Below the pieces are notes generated by a model. The model was not told the origin of the DNA, searched no databases, and saw only the letters and a program-made list of their open reading frames with translations. Both the position numbers and the translations under genes were made by a program. Shown piece by piece: positions 7,892 through 15,967 of a DNA stretch of 44,026 nucleotides. The stretch covers positions 1-44,026 of the forward strand of contig UQPP01000015.1 in NCBI GenBank assembly GCA_900543025.1, written 5' to 3'. This DNA is from an uncultured Collinsella sp. Lineage in GTDB: Bacteria > Actinomycetota > Coriobacteriia > Coriobacteriales > Coriobacteriaceae. The number at the start of each line of letters is the position of its first letter. Position 1 is the stretch's first letter.

Positions 7892-9093
7892 CACTCAAGC
7901 TGGGCCAGCAGCTCCTCAACGACCTCGACGGCGTCGCCGACGACCTTGTACTGGGCGACGCCGAAGATGGGGGCATCTGGGTCCTCGTTGACGGCGATGA
8001 TGCACTCCGCACCGCCGATGCCGGCAAGATGCTGGATGGCACCCGAAACGCCGATGCTCATAAGGAGCTTAGGCGAAACCGACACGCCCGTCTGGCCAAT
8101 CTGGTGGCAATACTCCAGCCAGCCCGCCTCCACGACGGGTCGCGTGCAGCCGAGCTCGGCACCCAGGACTTCGGCGAGCTTTCGCATCAAGGGTAGGTTT
8201 TTCTTGGAGCCAATACCGCGACCCACAACAACTAGACGCTCGGCATCGGCAATCGAAGCCTGCTGGCCCCATTCCTCGGCGGGAATCGAAATCTCGACAC
8301 GAGCCTTGGCGTCTTCCGCAAGTAATACCTGGGTAATCGTTCCGGAGCGGCTATAGTCAAAGTCGGGCGCCTTAAAGATGCCGGGGCGCACCGTTGCCAT
8401 CTGGGGACGGTGGTTGGGGCAGATAATGGTGGCCATCAAGTTGCCGCCAAACGCCGGACGCGTCTGTTGCAGCAGGCCCGTCTCCGTATCCATCGAAAGC
8501 ACGGTGCAGTCGGCCGTAAGGCCCGTCCGCAGGCGCACGGCAACGCCAGGCGCCAGCTCGCGGCCAAAAGCGGTCGCACCGTACAGAATGGCTTCGGGCT
8601 TGCGCTCGGTTACCAAATCGCAGATGAGGCGAGCATAGACCTCCGCGTCGTTCTGACGCAGGCGCTCGTCACGACAGACCAGAACTTCGTCCGCACCGGC
8701 GCAAACCAGATGCTCCAGGTCCTCAAGCGAGCCCTCGGGGCCCATGCCGACCAGCGCCACCAGGCGACAGCCGCGTGCATCGGCAAGCTCGCGGCCCTTG
8801 CCCATGAGCTCGTAGGCCACCGGGGCCACGTCATCGTGCTCGTCGGTCTGAACGAATACCCAAATGTCTCGATACGCATCGAGGTCAACCGCGCCGGCGG
8901 CCTCGTCGCGCTCGATCGAAATGGCGTTGACGGGACAGGCGTCGACGCACCCGCCGCACAAGATGCAGCCGTCGGTCACATGGGCGCAGCGGTTGGGGCG
9001 CTCGCCCTCCACCACAATGCCACCCGAGGCACAGGCGCGAACGCAGCGGCCACAGCCAACGCATGCCTCGCTATCGATTATCAGTCCGCTCAT
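7888..9093 (-). CDS. Electron transfer flavoprotein alpha subunit with N-terminal 2[4Fe-4S] ferredoxin domain (LctC-like)
   Basis: This is a 401-residue EtfA with an N-terminal ferredoxin domain. C11/C14/C17/C21 and C43/C46/C49/C53 form two [4Fe-4S] CxxCxxCxxxC sites. The Etf alpha N-domain follows (about 70-260), then the C-terminal FAD domain with GRGIGSKKNLPL, GQTGVSVSPKL and GVSGAIQHLAGI, which bind FAD. This layout is that of LctC of the Acetobacterium woodii lactate dehydrogenase complex and of CarE-type Etfs, not of mitochondrial-type EtfA, which lacks the ferredoxin part. The ATG directly follows the etfB stop with no spacer, so translation is coupled. Together with etfB and the dehydrogenase it should pass electrons between lactate, NAD and ferredoxin by flavin bifurcation. 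The function is inferred from architecture and operon. Confidence 0.92.
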   Translation of the reverse strand: MSGLIIDSEACVGCGRCVRACASGGIVVEGERPNRCAHVTDGCILCGGCVDACPVNAISIERDEAAGAVDLDAYRDIWVFVQTDEHDDVAPVAYELMGKGRELADARGCRLVALVGMGPEGSLEDLEHLVCAGADEVLVCRDERLRQNDAEVYARLICDLVTERKPEAILYGATAFGRELAPGVAVRLRTGLTADCTVLSMDTETGLLQQTRPAFGGNLMATIICPNHRPQMATVRPGIFKAPDFDYSRSGTITQVLLAEDAKARVEISIPAEEWGQQASIADAERLVVVGRGIGSKKNLPLMRKLAEVLGAELGCTRPVVEAGWLEYCHQIGQTGVSVSPKLLMSIGVSGAIQHLAGIGGAECIIAVNEDPDAPIFGVAQYKVVGDAVEVVEELLAQLEC

Positions 9094-9909
9094 CTAAGCC
9101 ATCCCCTCGATAATCTTGGCAAGCTTTGCCGCCTGTTCGACCGGCGTGCCCTCGATGACCTCGCACGTTTGGTCACGGTCGAGCACAAACGAGCGCACGA
9201 CCTGCGTCGGCGATCCGGTAAGGCCGCAGCGCAAAGGGTCGGCATGCACATCGGCAGCACTGACCACCCGCACATCCGCATCTTCGGCCGCGCGAATGCC
9301 GGCGATGCTCGGCATGCGCAGCTGGCCGATCTCCTTGGCGGTCGTCATCGCGCACGGCATCTCCAGATAGACCGTCTCCTCGCCGGCGTCACAGCCGTGG
9401 ACAAGCGCCAGCGAGCCGCACGTCGTAAAGCCCGCGCTCTGTACGCAGCTCACATCGGTCACGCAGGGAATCTCGAAGGCGCCGGCCAGTTCGGGGCCAA
9501 TCTGGGCAGTATCGCCATCCACCGCCATCTTGCCGCAGATGAGCAGGTCGAAGTCCTCGTCGAGCGCCTCGATGCCGCATTTGAGAGCATAGGTGGTCGC
9601 CAACGTGTCCGCGCCCGCAAAAGCACGGTCGGTGAGCAGCAATGCATCGTCGGCGCCGCGGGCGATGCAGTCGCGCAGTAGCAATTCGGTTGCAGGGATA
9701 CCCATCGATACCACCGTCACGTGCACATCCATGCCAAAGCCGATAAAGTCGTCCTTGAGCGCCAACGCACATTCGAGGGCACTTGCATCGAAGGGATTAA
9801 TGACCGCCTGCTTGCCATCGCGCACGATGGTATTGGTTTTGGGGTCCATCTTGACCTCGGTGCTTCCCGGCACCGCCTTGACGCACACCACCATATGGAA
9901 ATCACTCAT
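9094..9909 (-). CDS. Electron transfer flavoprotein beta subunit (LctB-like)
   Basis: This is a 271-residue EtfB. Family features are the N-terminal VVCVKAVPGSTEV, then VINPFDASALECAL, then DRAFAGADTLATTYAL, and GKMAVDGDTAQIGPELA. The last two resemble the flavin- and NADH-site segments of bifurcating Etfs as I know them. ATG at 9909 is used; an in-frame GTG at 9915 overlaps the upstream stop (GTGA) and is also plausible, with AAGGGGG upstream of both. It sits between the dehydrogenase gene and etfA with practically no spacing, so all three subunits are made from one mRNA. The extended C-terminus (CEVIEGTPVEQAAKLAKIIE) is the normal EtfB arm. Bifurcation is inferred, not shown. Confidence 0.92.
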   Translation of the reverse strand: MSDFHMVVCVKAVPGSTEVKMDPKTNTIVRDGKQAVINPFDASALECALALKDDFIGFGMDVHVTVVSMGIPATELLLRDCIARGADDALLLTDRAFAGADTLATTYALKCGIEALDEDFDLLICGKMAVDGDTAQIGPELAGAFEIPCVTDVSCVQSAGFTTCGSLALVHGCDAGEETVYLEMPCAMTTAKEIGQLRMPSIAGIRAAEDADVRVVSAADVHADPLRCGLTGSPTQVVRSFVLDRDQTCEVIEGTPVEQAAKLAKIIEGMA

Positions 9910-9911
9910 CT

Positions 9912-11513
9912 TCACGCGCCCCCTTTCTGGACGAGTTCATCCAAGAGCTTCTCCGAAAACAGGTTGCCACGACCCAGCTGCCCGGCAGGATCGAGCTGCA
10001 GCTTGAGTCGAGCCGATTCGACCATGGCCTCGTGGCCGTACATCGTCTCCAAAAAGCCCGCTTTGATCTTGCCGACGCCGTGCTCGGCAGAGACGGCGCC
10101 GCCCATAGCCGTTACCTCCGCAGCCCACTGGGCAAACAGCTCACCGCCGCGACGGTAGTCCCGCGCATCGCGCGGCAGGATATTCACATGCAGATGGTTG
10201 TTGCCGATATGTCCCCAGGCGGCAGACTCAAGCCCGCTTTCGGCCAGCGTGCGGCGATAGAGGGCAACGACATCGGCCAGGCGCGCATTGGGCACCGACA
10301 TATCCGACCCCAGCTTGGTAATGGTGGGGTCGGTGCGGCGACGCTCGTCGATGAGCATGTTGACGCTCTCGGGAACGGCGTGGCGGAAGAACCGCTGGCA
10401 TTCGCGATCGACCTCGGTGCGTGCAACCCAGGTCGCGTCGTCGCGGCCGCCCGCAAGCTCCAAAACCCATCCCAGGTGGTACAGCTCCTCGGTCGCTTGC
10501 GCCTCGTCGTCGCAGTCGAGTTCCACGTAAACACAGACCTTTGCCTCATCGTCGAGTGCCGGCAGCGAGACAAACGCGGTCGACTGCTCGCGCTGGCGGC
10601 GAAGGATATCCAAGGCGCCGGCATCGAAATACTCAATAGCAGCGGCATGGGACAGCACGGGGCGCACGGAATCGGTAAAGGAAACCGCCTTGTCCTCGCT
10701 GTCGAAAAAGCAGCTCACGCCCCATACGACCGAAGGTGCCGCCTGCAGGGCGATCTCGAGCTCGGTAATGACGCCGAGTGTGCCGCACGCACCGATGAAA
10801 AGATCGATGGCGTCCATATCGTCCGAAACGAAATAACCCGACGCGTTTTTGGTCTTGGGCATGGTATAGCCAGGAAGATCCAGCTCGAGCGCGCGGCCTT
10901 CCGCTGTCACGAGCGACAAGTGGCGTGCGTCAGCGTGCGCCTGACCTCGATGAAGCTCAAGCAGGTCGCCGTCCGCCAGTGCCACGTGAAGCCCCGTAAC
11001 GTGCGGGCGCATGGGGCCGTAGGCGTAACTGCGGGCACCGGAGGCATTGCACGCCGCCATGCCGCCCAGGCAGGCAGATGCCTCGGTGGGATCGGTGGGA
11101 AAGAACTGCTCAGGAGCTGCCTGGAACTCCTCATAGGCCTCAAGCGATACCTGATCCCAGTCAGAGGTCGGCAATGCCTTCTTACCCAGTTGCTTGCGCA
11201 ACTCCGAAAGCACGACGCCCGGCTCCACGCGCAGCAGAAAACGGCCTCGCTCGTCGCGGCGGAGACCCAGGTAGCGATTCATACGAGAAGTGTTGAGGAT
11301 ATGCCCGCCGTGAGGCACGGCACCGGCAGCCAGACCGGTCCGAGCACCCTGGACCGTTATCGGAACATGCTCGGCATGGAGCTTTCGCAGAATGGCGCGG
11401 ACTTCGTCCTCCGTTGTCGGAAACGAGATGCTCGACGCCTCGCCCGATGTGCGAGATTCATCGCGACCATATTCTTCGAACTCGTCGCCGAAGGGTTTGA
11501 TGGCTGCAGACAC
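9912..11513 (-). CDS. FAD-dependent lactate/glycolate dehydrogenase (GlcD/LctD-like)
   Basis: This is a 533-residue FAD-binding oxidoreductase of the GlcD/D-lactate dehydrogenase family. The N-terminal PCMH FAD domain has VPITVQGARTGLAAGAVP, RVEPGVVLSEL and GGMAACNASGARSYAYGPM. The C-terminal FAD-oxidase domain has WGHIGNNHLHVNIL and SAEHGVGKIKAGFLETMYG, which carry substrate-binding histidines. It is somewhat longer than typical GlcD (about 460-490). Start is GTG at 11513 with AAGGGGGAG upstream. It is the first gene of the operon with etfB and etfA, which suggests lactate oxidation coupled to Etf (as in LctBCD) rather than to quinone. Glycolate or another 2-hydroxyacid cannot be excluded. 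A 345-base intergenic region upstream holds the likely promoter. Confidence 0.9.
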   Translation of the reverse strand: MSAAIKPFGDEFEEYGRDESRTSGEASSISFPTTEDEVRAILRKLHAEHVPITVQGARTGLAAGAVPHGGHILNTSRMNRYLGLRRDERGRFLLRVEPGVVLSELRKQLGKKALPTSDWDQVSLEAYEEFQAAPEQFFPTDPTEASACLGGMAACNASGARSYAYGPMRPHVTGLHVALADGDLLELHRGQAHADARHLSLVTAEGRALELDLPGYTMPKTKNASGYFVSDDMDAIDLFIGACGTLGVITELEIALQAAPSVVWGVSCFFDSEDKAVSFTDSVRPVLSHAAAIEYFDAGALDILRRQREQSTAFVSLPALDDEAKVCVYVELDCDDEAQATEELYHLGWVLELAGGRDDATWVARTEVDRECQRFFRHAVPESVNMLIDERRRTDPTITKLGSDMSVPNARLADVVALYRRTLAESGLESAAWGHIGNNHLHVNILPRDARDYRRGGELFAQWAAEVTAMGGAVSAEHGVGKIKAGFLETMYGHEAMVESARLKLQLDPAGQLGRGNLFSEKLLDELVQKGGA

Positions 11514-11858
11514 GCGAACTCCCCCTTTAGTTAACTACAGTGTTTGCAGGGAGATGTTACCGCATCGTTTCGTCGACGTGACTGAGACCGTCTCCATAAT
11601 TGGCGAATTTTACGTTTGCGCAATTCGGCGAGCGGCGGCGTTTTCTCGGCAGGCGCTCTATTTAACGCGCTCCTTTCCATCGCAGCCACGCACACAATTG
11701 GCGCTCGAAAAAACTTGAGATATTTTTTAGCGTCTCTCACCTGCGGCGATGTAAACCCGTCAAGCATTTGGTCAGAAATTGGTCAAGTTGTGGCTGATAC
11801 GGTCGGCATCGACAGCCAAAACCAATAGAAGGTTTGGCCCAAAAACAGGGAGGTTCCC
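11514..11858. promoter_or_regulatory. Divergent control region between the lactate dehydrogenase operon and the secreted-protein operon
   Basis: This is 345 bases without a gene, more AT-rich than its surroundings. It holds two direct TTGGTCA heptamers 11 bases apart (11768 and 11779), the second within ATTGGT, and an inverted ACCAAT at 11821-11826. It also holds an inverted repeat CCAAAACC/GGTTTGG (11816-11837) next to the 11859 gene, and GAGACCGTCTC (11584-11594). ATTGGT/ACCAAT half-sites resemble operators of GntR-type lactate regulators, but no such regulator gene is in the window. No convincing -35/-10 pair could be fixed by eye. Confidence 0.4.
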
Positions 11859-12155
11859 ATGGCATATTACTGGCCCCAGTACGGCATCGCCATCGAAGTT
11901 GACGATGACCCATATCTTCTGCCCTTCGATGAGGAGGCATTTCCCGATGCGGCTGTCTATCACGTCACCACCGACGTGATTTGCGATCCCGAATCGTTTT
12001 CGGCACTCGCCCACCACATCGCCCACATCCACGACATCAAACTCGACCCAAACTTCGACGAGCTCATCTACTCGCGACGCCTCATGCTCCACATGCTCTT
12101 TAGCGCCGATCCGTCCACGTTCGCGCGCGTCTATACCACTAAGGATGCCGCATGA
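11859..12155 (+). CDS. Hypothetical protein, 98 residues, first gene of a secreted-protein operon
   Basis: I do not recognise a family. It is a cytosolic-looking, acidic, aromatic-rich small protein (MAYYWPQYGIAIEVDDDPY) with several histidines (LAHHIAHIHDIK). There is no signal peptide and no membrane helix. The ATG has a strong GGGAGG seven bases upstream. It overlaps the next gene by 4 bases (ATGA), so it is translationally coupled to an exported protein. The coupling suggests a role in making or regulating the exported products downstream, but this is only context. Confidence 0.75.
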   Translation: MAYYWPQYGIAIEVDDDPYLLPFDEEAFPDAAVYHVTTDVICDPESFSALAHHIAHIHDIKLDPNFDELIYSRRLMLHMLFSADPSTFARVYTTKDAA

Positions 12156-12661
12156 GCGTAAGGAAGCAGTCGAGCCCCCTAGGGTCAAAACATCGAAAAA
12201 GGCTCGGCGCCGTCTGTTTGGCCATCGCCTGCGCCCTTATCGCCGTCGGCCTTTACGCTTGGCAGTCAAAGCCTGTCGCCGAGACGGGTGCCTCGGTCAC
12301 AGCGGCAGAGGGTAAGTCGCGTCAGGAAATCCAGGACGAGCTCGATGCCATCGTCCGCGACAACATGATGACGATCTCGGTCGCACCGGTCGCCCAGCTA
12401 CAAAAAGGCGGCAAGCTGCGCATCAACGTGCAAAACGTCCAGGATAACAAGTTTCCCCAGCGTTTCCGCGTGATCCAAAACGACGAGACCATCTATGAAT
12501 CGGGCGTGGTCGCGACCGGCAAGACCGTTGAGACCTGCCCTGCAGGCGACATCAAAGAAGGCGAGGCGTATATCGAGATTCAAGCGCTCGACGCCAAGAC
12601 CTACGACGTCCATGGCAATCCCACGCGCGTCAAGGTGCGAGTTGCGCAGACAGAAGACTAG
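12152..12661 (+). CDS. Membrane-anchored exported protein, 169 residues, function unknown
   Basis: A basic N-terminus (KHRKR) is followed by one hydrophobic helix (about residues 18-35, LGAVCLAIACALIAVGLY). No cleavage or lipobox motif is obvious, so it is probably a type II anchored protein with its domain outside. Residues 70-169 look like a compact beta-rich domain (MTISVAPVAQLQKGGKLRIN, then FRVIQNDETIYESG, then YIEIQALDAKTYDVHGNPTR). Its ATG overlaps the preceding stop. I know similar small exported proteins only as uncharacterised families in Coriobacteriia. It is likely to act with the next two exported proteins, since all are consecutive on one strand. Confidence 0.75.
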   Translation: MSVRKQSSPLGSKHRKRLGAVCLAIACALIAVGLYAWQSKPVAETGASVTAAEGKSRQEIQDELDAIVRDNMMTISVAPVAQLQKGGKLRINVQNVQDNKFPQRFRVIQNDETIYESGVVATGKTVETCPAGDIKEGEAYIEIQALDAKTYDVHGNPTRVKVRVAQTED

Positions 12662-12711
12662 ACCTGCCACCTGTTATGAAAATGCGCACCCGTGCCGCTT
12701 TCGTCTAACCC

Positions 12712-12730
12712 TCACGGAAACGGTCCGTGA
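12712..12730 (+). promoter_or_regulatory. Hairpin just upstream of the 12750 gene
   Basis: TCACGGA (12712-12718) and TCCGTGA (12724-12730) form a perfect 7-bp inverted repeat with a 5-nt loop, ending 19 bases before the ATG and close to the ribosome site (AGAAAGGAA). It may set the relative expression of the downstream secreted protein by mRNA stability or translation control, or be an operator. Confidence 0.45.
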
Positions 12731-12749
12731 CGAATAGAAAGGAACGATT

Positions 12750-13349
12750 ATGGACATCACCAGGAACTTGAATGGGGCCAGGGTGCTCGTCGTGGGCGCA
12801 GGGCTGGCGCTCGCACTCGCAATGGGCGCCGCGCCGACCACCGCCCTGGCGGAGGGACGCACTGGAACCACCAACGTGACCATCAGGACCGAAATCGACA
12901 ACATCAAGTTCAAAGCCCCGACCGTCATTCCGTTCGTCGCTAAGGCAGACGGCACGCTCCAGGGCCCTTCCGAGAATACAACCACCATCGACAATCTTTC
13001 GGCCTATGGCATCCACGTTACCAACATGAAGATTGCCGCCCAGAAGTCCTGGAGCATCGTCGCCGACGCCAAGACGGGGACCGCCCAGAACTCCATCGAT
13101 TTTAAGGTCGGCCCAGACAAGGCACTCCAAGACGCCCACGCCGCGACGCAGGAAGCGGGCCTCGACCTTTCCAAAAATGCATCCTTCGACATGGGCTACC
13201 AGGGCATCGCCGATGGTACGGACAAGATTAAGCTTAAGACGAGCGGCACTGTCGCCCGCGTCACGCGAGACATCTTCCATGTGACCGGCACGGGCGACCA
13301 GGTCGCAACCATTACGTGGACGGTCGAGCCCGGTGCGCACACGGCCTAA
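12750..13349 (+). CDS. Secreted protein, 199 residues, surface-protein-like, function unknown
   Basis: A clear signal peptide (residues 1-34; hydrophobic VLVVGAGLALALAMGAAPTT, AXA-type cleavage at TALA/EG) is followed by a mature domain of about 165 residues. That domain is rich in Thr, Lys and beta-type segments (NVTIRTEIDNIKFKAPTVIP, then YGIHVTNMKIAAQKSW, then VATITWTVEP at the end). There is no sorting signal or membrane helix at the C-terminus, so it is secreted or held by partners. The pattern resembles WxL-like/pilin-like surface domains, but I cannot assign it. ATG has GAAAGGAA upstream. It overlaps the next small gene by 17 bases. Confidence 0.78.
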   Translation: MDITRNLNGARVLVVGAGLALALAMGAAPTTALAEGRTGTTNVTIRTEIDNIKFKAPTVIPFVAKADGTLQGPSENTTTIDNLSAYGIHVTNMKIAAQKSWSIVADAKTGTAQNSIDFKVGPDKALQDAHAATQEAGLDLSKNASFDMGYQGIADGTDKIKLKTSGTVARVTRDIFHVTGTGDQVATITWTVEPGAHTA

Positions 13350-13590
13350 GGCAATTGTCCTTGCCGTCATCATCGGCGTTGCAACGTTTGCCCCGATCGC
13401 CGCCTTTGCCCAACAAGAGCAGGCGCAGGCTGCCACGCAGGTAACTGTCGATCTATCGGAACTCGAACGCAGTGGCCAACATGAACCCCTCGCGCAAACG
13501 AGCGACACGCGACAGCTCCTGGCAGCAGGAATCGCCACGGCAGGCGCTAGCGCCATCGGCCTTGGCCTGCACATCAAACGCAGCCGGTAG
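13333..13590 (+). CDS. Small exported protein (85 residues) with a degenerate sortase-type C-terminus
   Basis: A signal peptide (residues 1-25, AIVLAVIIGVATFAPIAAFA) and a short Gln/Ala-rich spacer are followed by PLAQTSDTRQLLAAGIATAG, a hydrophobic helix (SAIGLGL) and the basic tail HIKRSR. That order is exactly the cell-wall sorting layout, with LAQTS in the place of LPxTG. The mature part is only about 30 residues, so if anchored it would be a tiny wall-linked peptide or an anchor for its neighbours. Start GTG lies inside the end of the preceding gene (overlap 17 bases), a sign of coupling. The start is supported by the signal peptide directly following it. Confidence 0.75.
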   Translation: MRTRPKAIVLAVIIGVATFAPIAAFAQQEQAQAATQVTVDLSELERSGQHEPLAQTSDTRQLLAAGIATAGASAIGLGLHIKRSR

Positions 13591-13631
13591 CCACACGAAT
13601 CGAGACCGTCCAGCATAGGTAAGGAGAACCC

Positions 13632-15044
13632 ATGGCATCAAAGAACCTTTTGCCCGTTGCCGCGCTCTGTAGTGCGCTTGCCACCGGCATGCCCGTTGCC
13701 GCTCTAGCGACACCCGCCGTGGACGCCCCCTTACCTGCCGTCAACTGTCTCGCCACAAACCAGATGAGCACCATCGCGCGCCAACGCTTCTCGCTTGCGC
13801 AGGCAAGCATTTCGGCCTCGGGGTGCCTCCGTCGCTGCACGAACAGCTCGATAGTCGTGGATACCGAGCACTCGAGCACAGCGGACGGCCCCCTAACGGG
13901 ATGCGTTATCTGCACATGGCGCGCAGCTGCAACTGATGCCGATGGCGATTCCTGCGACGTGGAGCTGTGCCTCGACATCACCCTGTCCGATGACTCGGCG
14001 GACGGGGCAACAGTCGCCTTCGACAGCACGTTTTTCGAAAACGGAGGGGGTGTATGCCTGGGCTGCGTCCCCTCGAGCGCCGATGGCACGCAGCCCGCTA
14101 TCTCATTCACCGCATCGCTGAAAATGACTAAGGCGGGCACCGACGCCACGGCAAATGGCGAGATCGCTCTAATGTTCTACGCGAGCGGCACAGAAAGCCA
14201 GGAGATTCGGGGCAAACAGCGGACCGGATCGCTCAGCCTGACGCGAGGGGCAGATCCCGGTCCTGTCGATATCAGTACCGAAACGCAAGATGTGCATCAC
14301 GTCCTTGTCGATCCGGCGCTCCTCGAGATGGAATGGAGCGGAGTAGGAGCGGTCGGACTCGCCCCCTCGACAGGTGACATCGCAAGCGACTCCAGCGAGA
14401 GCAGCGGTGAAATAGCGCCTGGGGACAATGGCGCACCAGGCGGCATAACACCGCCATCGAGCGGTCCTTCAGCCACTTTCAGCGAGCCAAGCGAAACAGC
14501 CACCGCAGTGGGCGGCACGCAAACTGGCGAAAACTTGGGGTGTCCCATGCCGGCAGACATCGACGAGGGCAATTGTTGCATGATGGTCGCGCTCGACCGC
14601 ACGGAAACCGTCGACGCCGCGAGCATTGAGGTCACCGCTGCCGATAAGCCCGTCCGCAAAGCAGCCATTATCGCATTCCCTAAAACCGTCGAAGTTGTTT
14701 TTCTGCCATCGGGCGAGGTCGTAGCCCCCACCTTGCTCACCTTGCTTGGGGCAAAGGGCACGGCCAACCAAATCGACAACCTCACGGTCGCCGACCCTGC
14801 GACCACCGCAAAACTGCACCTGTATGCCGTAACCTCGGACGGAGGCAAAACCGAGGAATTCGACGGTGAGAATCTCCTGAATAACCGGATACTCCATAAA
14901 ATGGAAGACGTCTCGTATCAAATTGAGCTCGTGGGATTTGACCGAGCTCGAGATGCCGATATCATCGCCGCGGCCATTGAGTCCCCGCAGCGACTCATGA
15001 CGCTGTGCTTCGATTACAGCCCCTATGTCGTGATGGGAGGCTGA
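13632..15044 (+). CDS. Large secreted cysteine-rich protein, 470 residues, function unknown
   Basis: A signal peptide (about 1-27, LLPVAALCSALATGMPVAALA) precedes an N-terminal domain with many cysteines in pairs (GCLRRC, GCVICTW, SCDVELCLD, VCLGC), suggesting disulfides or a metal site. Residues about 245-300 form a Ser/Gly/Pro/Thr-rich linker (SSESSGEIAPGDNGAPGG). The C-terminal domain (about 305-470) starts GCPMPADIDEGNCC. There is no membrane helix or sorting signal at the end (SPYVVMGG). ATG has AAGGAGA seven bases upstream. As the last and largest member of the run it is the likely main product. No recognised Pfam-type domain; a surface adhesin or binding protein is one possibility. Confidence 0.78.
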   Translation: MASKNLLPVAALCSALATGMPVAALATPAVDAPLPAVNCLATNQMSTIARQRFSLAQASISASGCLRRCTNSSIVVDTEHSSTADGPLTGCVICTWRAAATDADGDSCDVELCLDITLSDDSADGATVAFDSTFFENGGGVCLGCVPSSADGTQPAISFTASLKMTKAGTDATANGEIALMFYASGTESQEIRGKQRTGSLSLTRGADPGPVDISTETQDVHHVLVDPALLEMEWSGVGAVGLAPSTGDIASDSSESSGEIAPGDNGAPGGITPPSSGPSATFSEPSETATAVGGTQTGENLGCPMPADIDEGNCCMMVALDRTETVDAASIEVTAADKPVRKAAIIAFPKTVEVVFLPSGEVVAPTLLTLLGAKGTANQIDNLTVADPATTAKLHLYAVTSDGGKTEEFDGENLLNNRILHKMEDVSYQIELVGFDRARDADIIAAAIESPQRLMTLCFDYSPYVVMGG

Positions 15045-15162
15045 GGCTCGGGCACCAAATGCCGTCATTAATACCACTTATATAACGTATAGGATGAGGC
15101 ATGACGCACCCTGCAGCCCGTTCTGCTACGATTGCCAGGTTGGCATCAATATGGGAGGGTTC

Positions 15163-15879
15163 ATGCCGGGTTTGGGAACGGTCATCAACGTCGCACTTTT
15201 GATTGCGGGCGGACTGCTGGGCCTTATAGGTGGACGCTTTATCACACCCCGCATCCAAGACACGCTCATGAAGGCGTCGGGGCTGTGCGTTTTGTTTATC
15301 GGACTGGGCGGCACCATGCAAAAGATGCTCGTCATTGACGGGAAAGCGCTGGAGACCACCGGCACCACCATGCTCATCGTCTCGTTTGCCCTCGGCTCGC
15401 TCATCGGCGAGGCCGTTAACCTGGAAGCCGGCATCGAAAACCTGGGCGAATGGCTCAAGCGCAAAACCGGCAGCGAGGGAGACAACGAGTTCACCAATGC
15501 CTTTGTCTCGACATCGCTGACCGTCTGCATCGGTGCCATGGCTATCGTGGGATCAATCCAAGACGGCTTGCTCGGCGACTGGTCCACGCTTGCCCTCAAG
15601 GGCGCGTTGGACTGCATCATCGTCTGCACCATGACGGCTTCGCTCGGCCGCGGCTGCATCTTCTCCGCCCTGCCCGTTGCCGTATTCCAGGGAACGATTA
15701 CGCTGTTTGCCGGCGCGCTCTCCCCCATCATGACCGCCGCCGCCCTCGACAGTCTATCGCTCGTGGGCTCTATACTCATCTTCTGCGTCGGCGTCAACCT
15801 CATCCGTCCTCAGACCTTCCGCACGGCCAATATGCTCCCCTCCGTTGTCATAGCCGTCATCTACGCCCTCCTGTTCTAA
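15163..15879 (+). CDS. DUF554 family membrane protein
   Basis: This is a 238-residue hydrophobic protein of the DUF554 (YdfK-like) family, with about seven helices. Family features are the N-terminal LGTVINVALLIAGGLLGLIGG, GLGGTMQKML, GSLIGEAVNLEAGIENLGEWLK, and CIGAMAIVGSIQDGL in the middle. The ATG at 15163 has GGGAGG a few bases upstream and begins the family-like sequence; another ATG at 15151 is possible. The role is unknown; it has been treated as a possible transporter. It is separated from the Shango genes by 88 bases with their own promoter-like element, so it is probably not part of that system. Confidence 0.88.
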   Translation: MPGLGTVINVALLIAGGLLGLIGGRFITPRIQDTLMKASGLCVLFIGLGGTMQKMLVIDGKALETTGTTMLIVSFALGSLIGEAVNLEAGIENLGEWLKRKTGSEGDNEFTNAFVSTSLTVCIGAMAIVGSIQDGLLGDWSTLALKGALDCIIVCTMTASLGRGCIFSALPVAVFQGTITLFAGALSPIMTAAALDSLSLVGSILIFCVGVNLIRPQTFRTANMLPSVVIAVIYALLF

Positions 15880-15921
15880 ATCTATCTACGTAGCGGTATC
15901 TCGAACACCTGTTTGATGCTG

Positions 15922-15930
15922 TGCTATGAT
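15922..15930 (+). promoter_or_regulatory. Extended -10 promoter element upstream of sngA
   Basis: TGCTATGAT (TGn plus TATGAT at 15925-15930) lies 38 bases upstream of the sngA GTG and has no good -35, as is usual for extended -10 promoters. The same nonamer occurs on the minus strand upstream of the diguanylate cyclase. Confidence 0.5.
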
Positions 15931-15967
15931 ATGAGGTCACCGAAGCTGCGTTAGGAGGGGAGAGACG

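Noticed and set aside
8410..11534. Two long + strand frames (423 and 500 codons) opposite the lactate dehydrogenase/Etf operon
   Set aside because: Both lie fully over well-supported minus-strand genes with conserved motifs.
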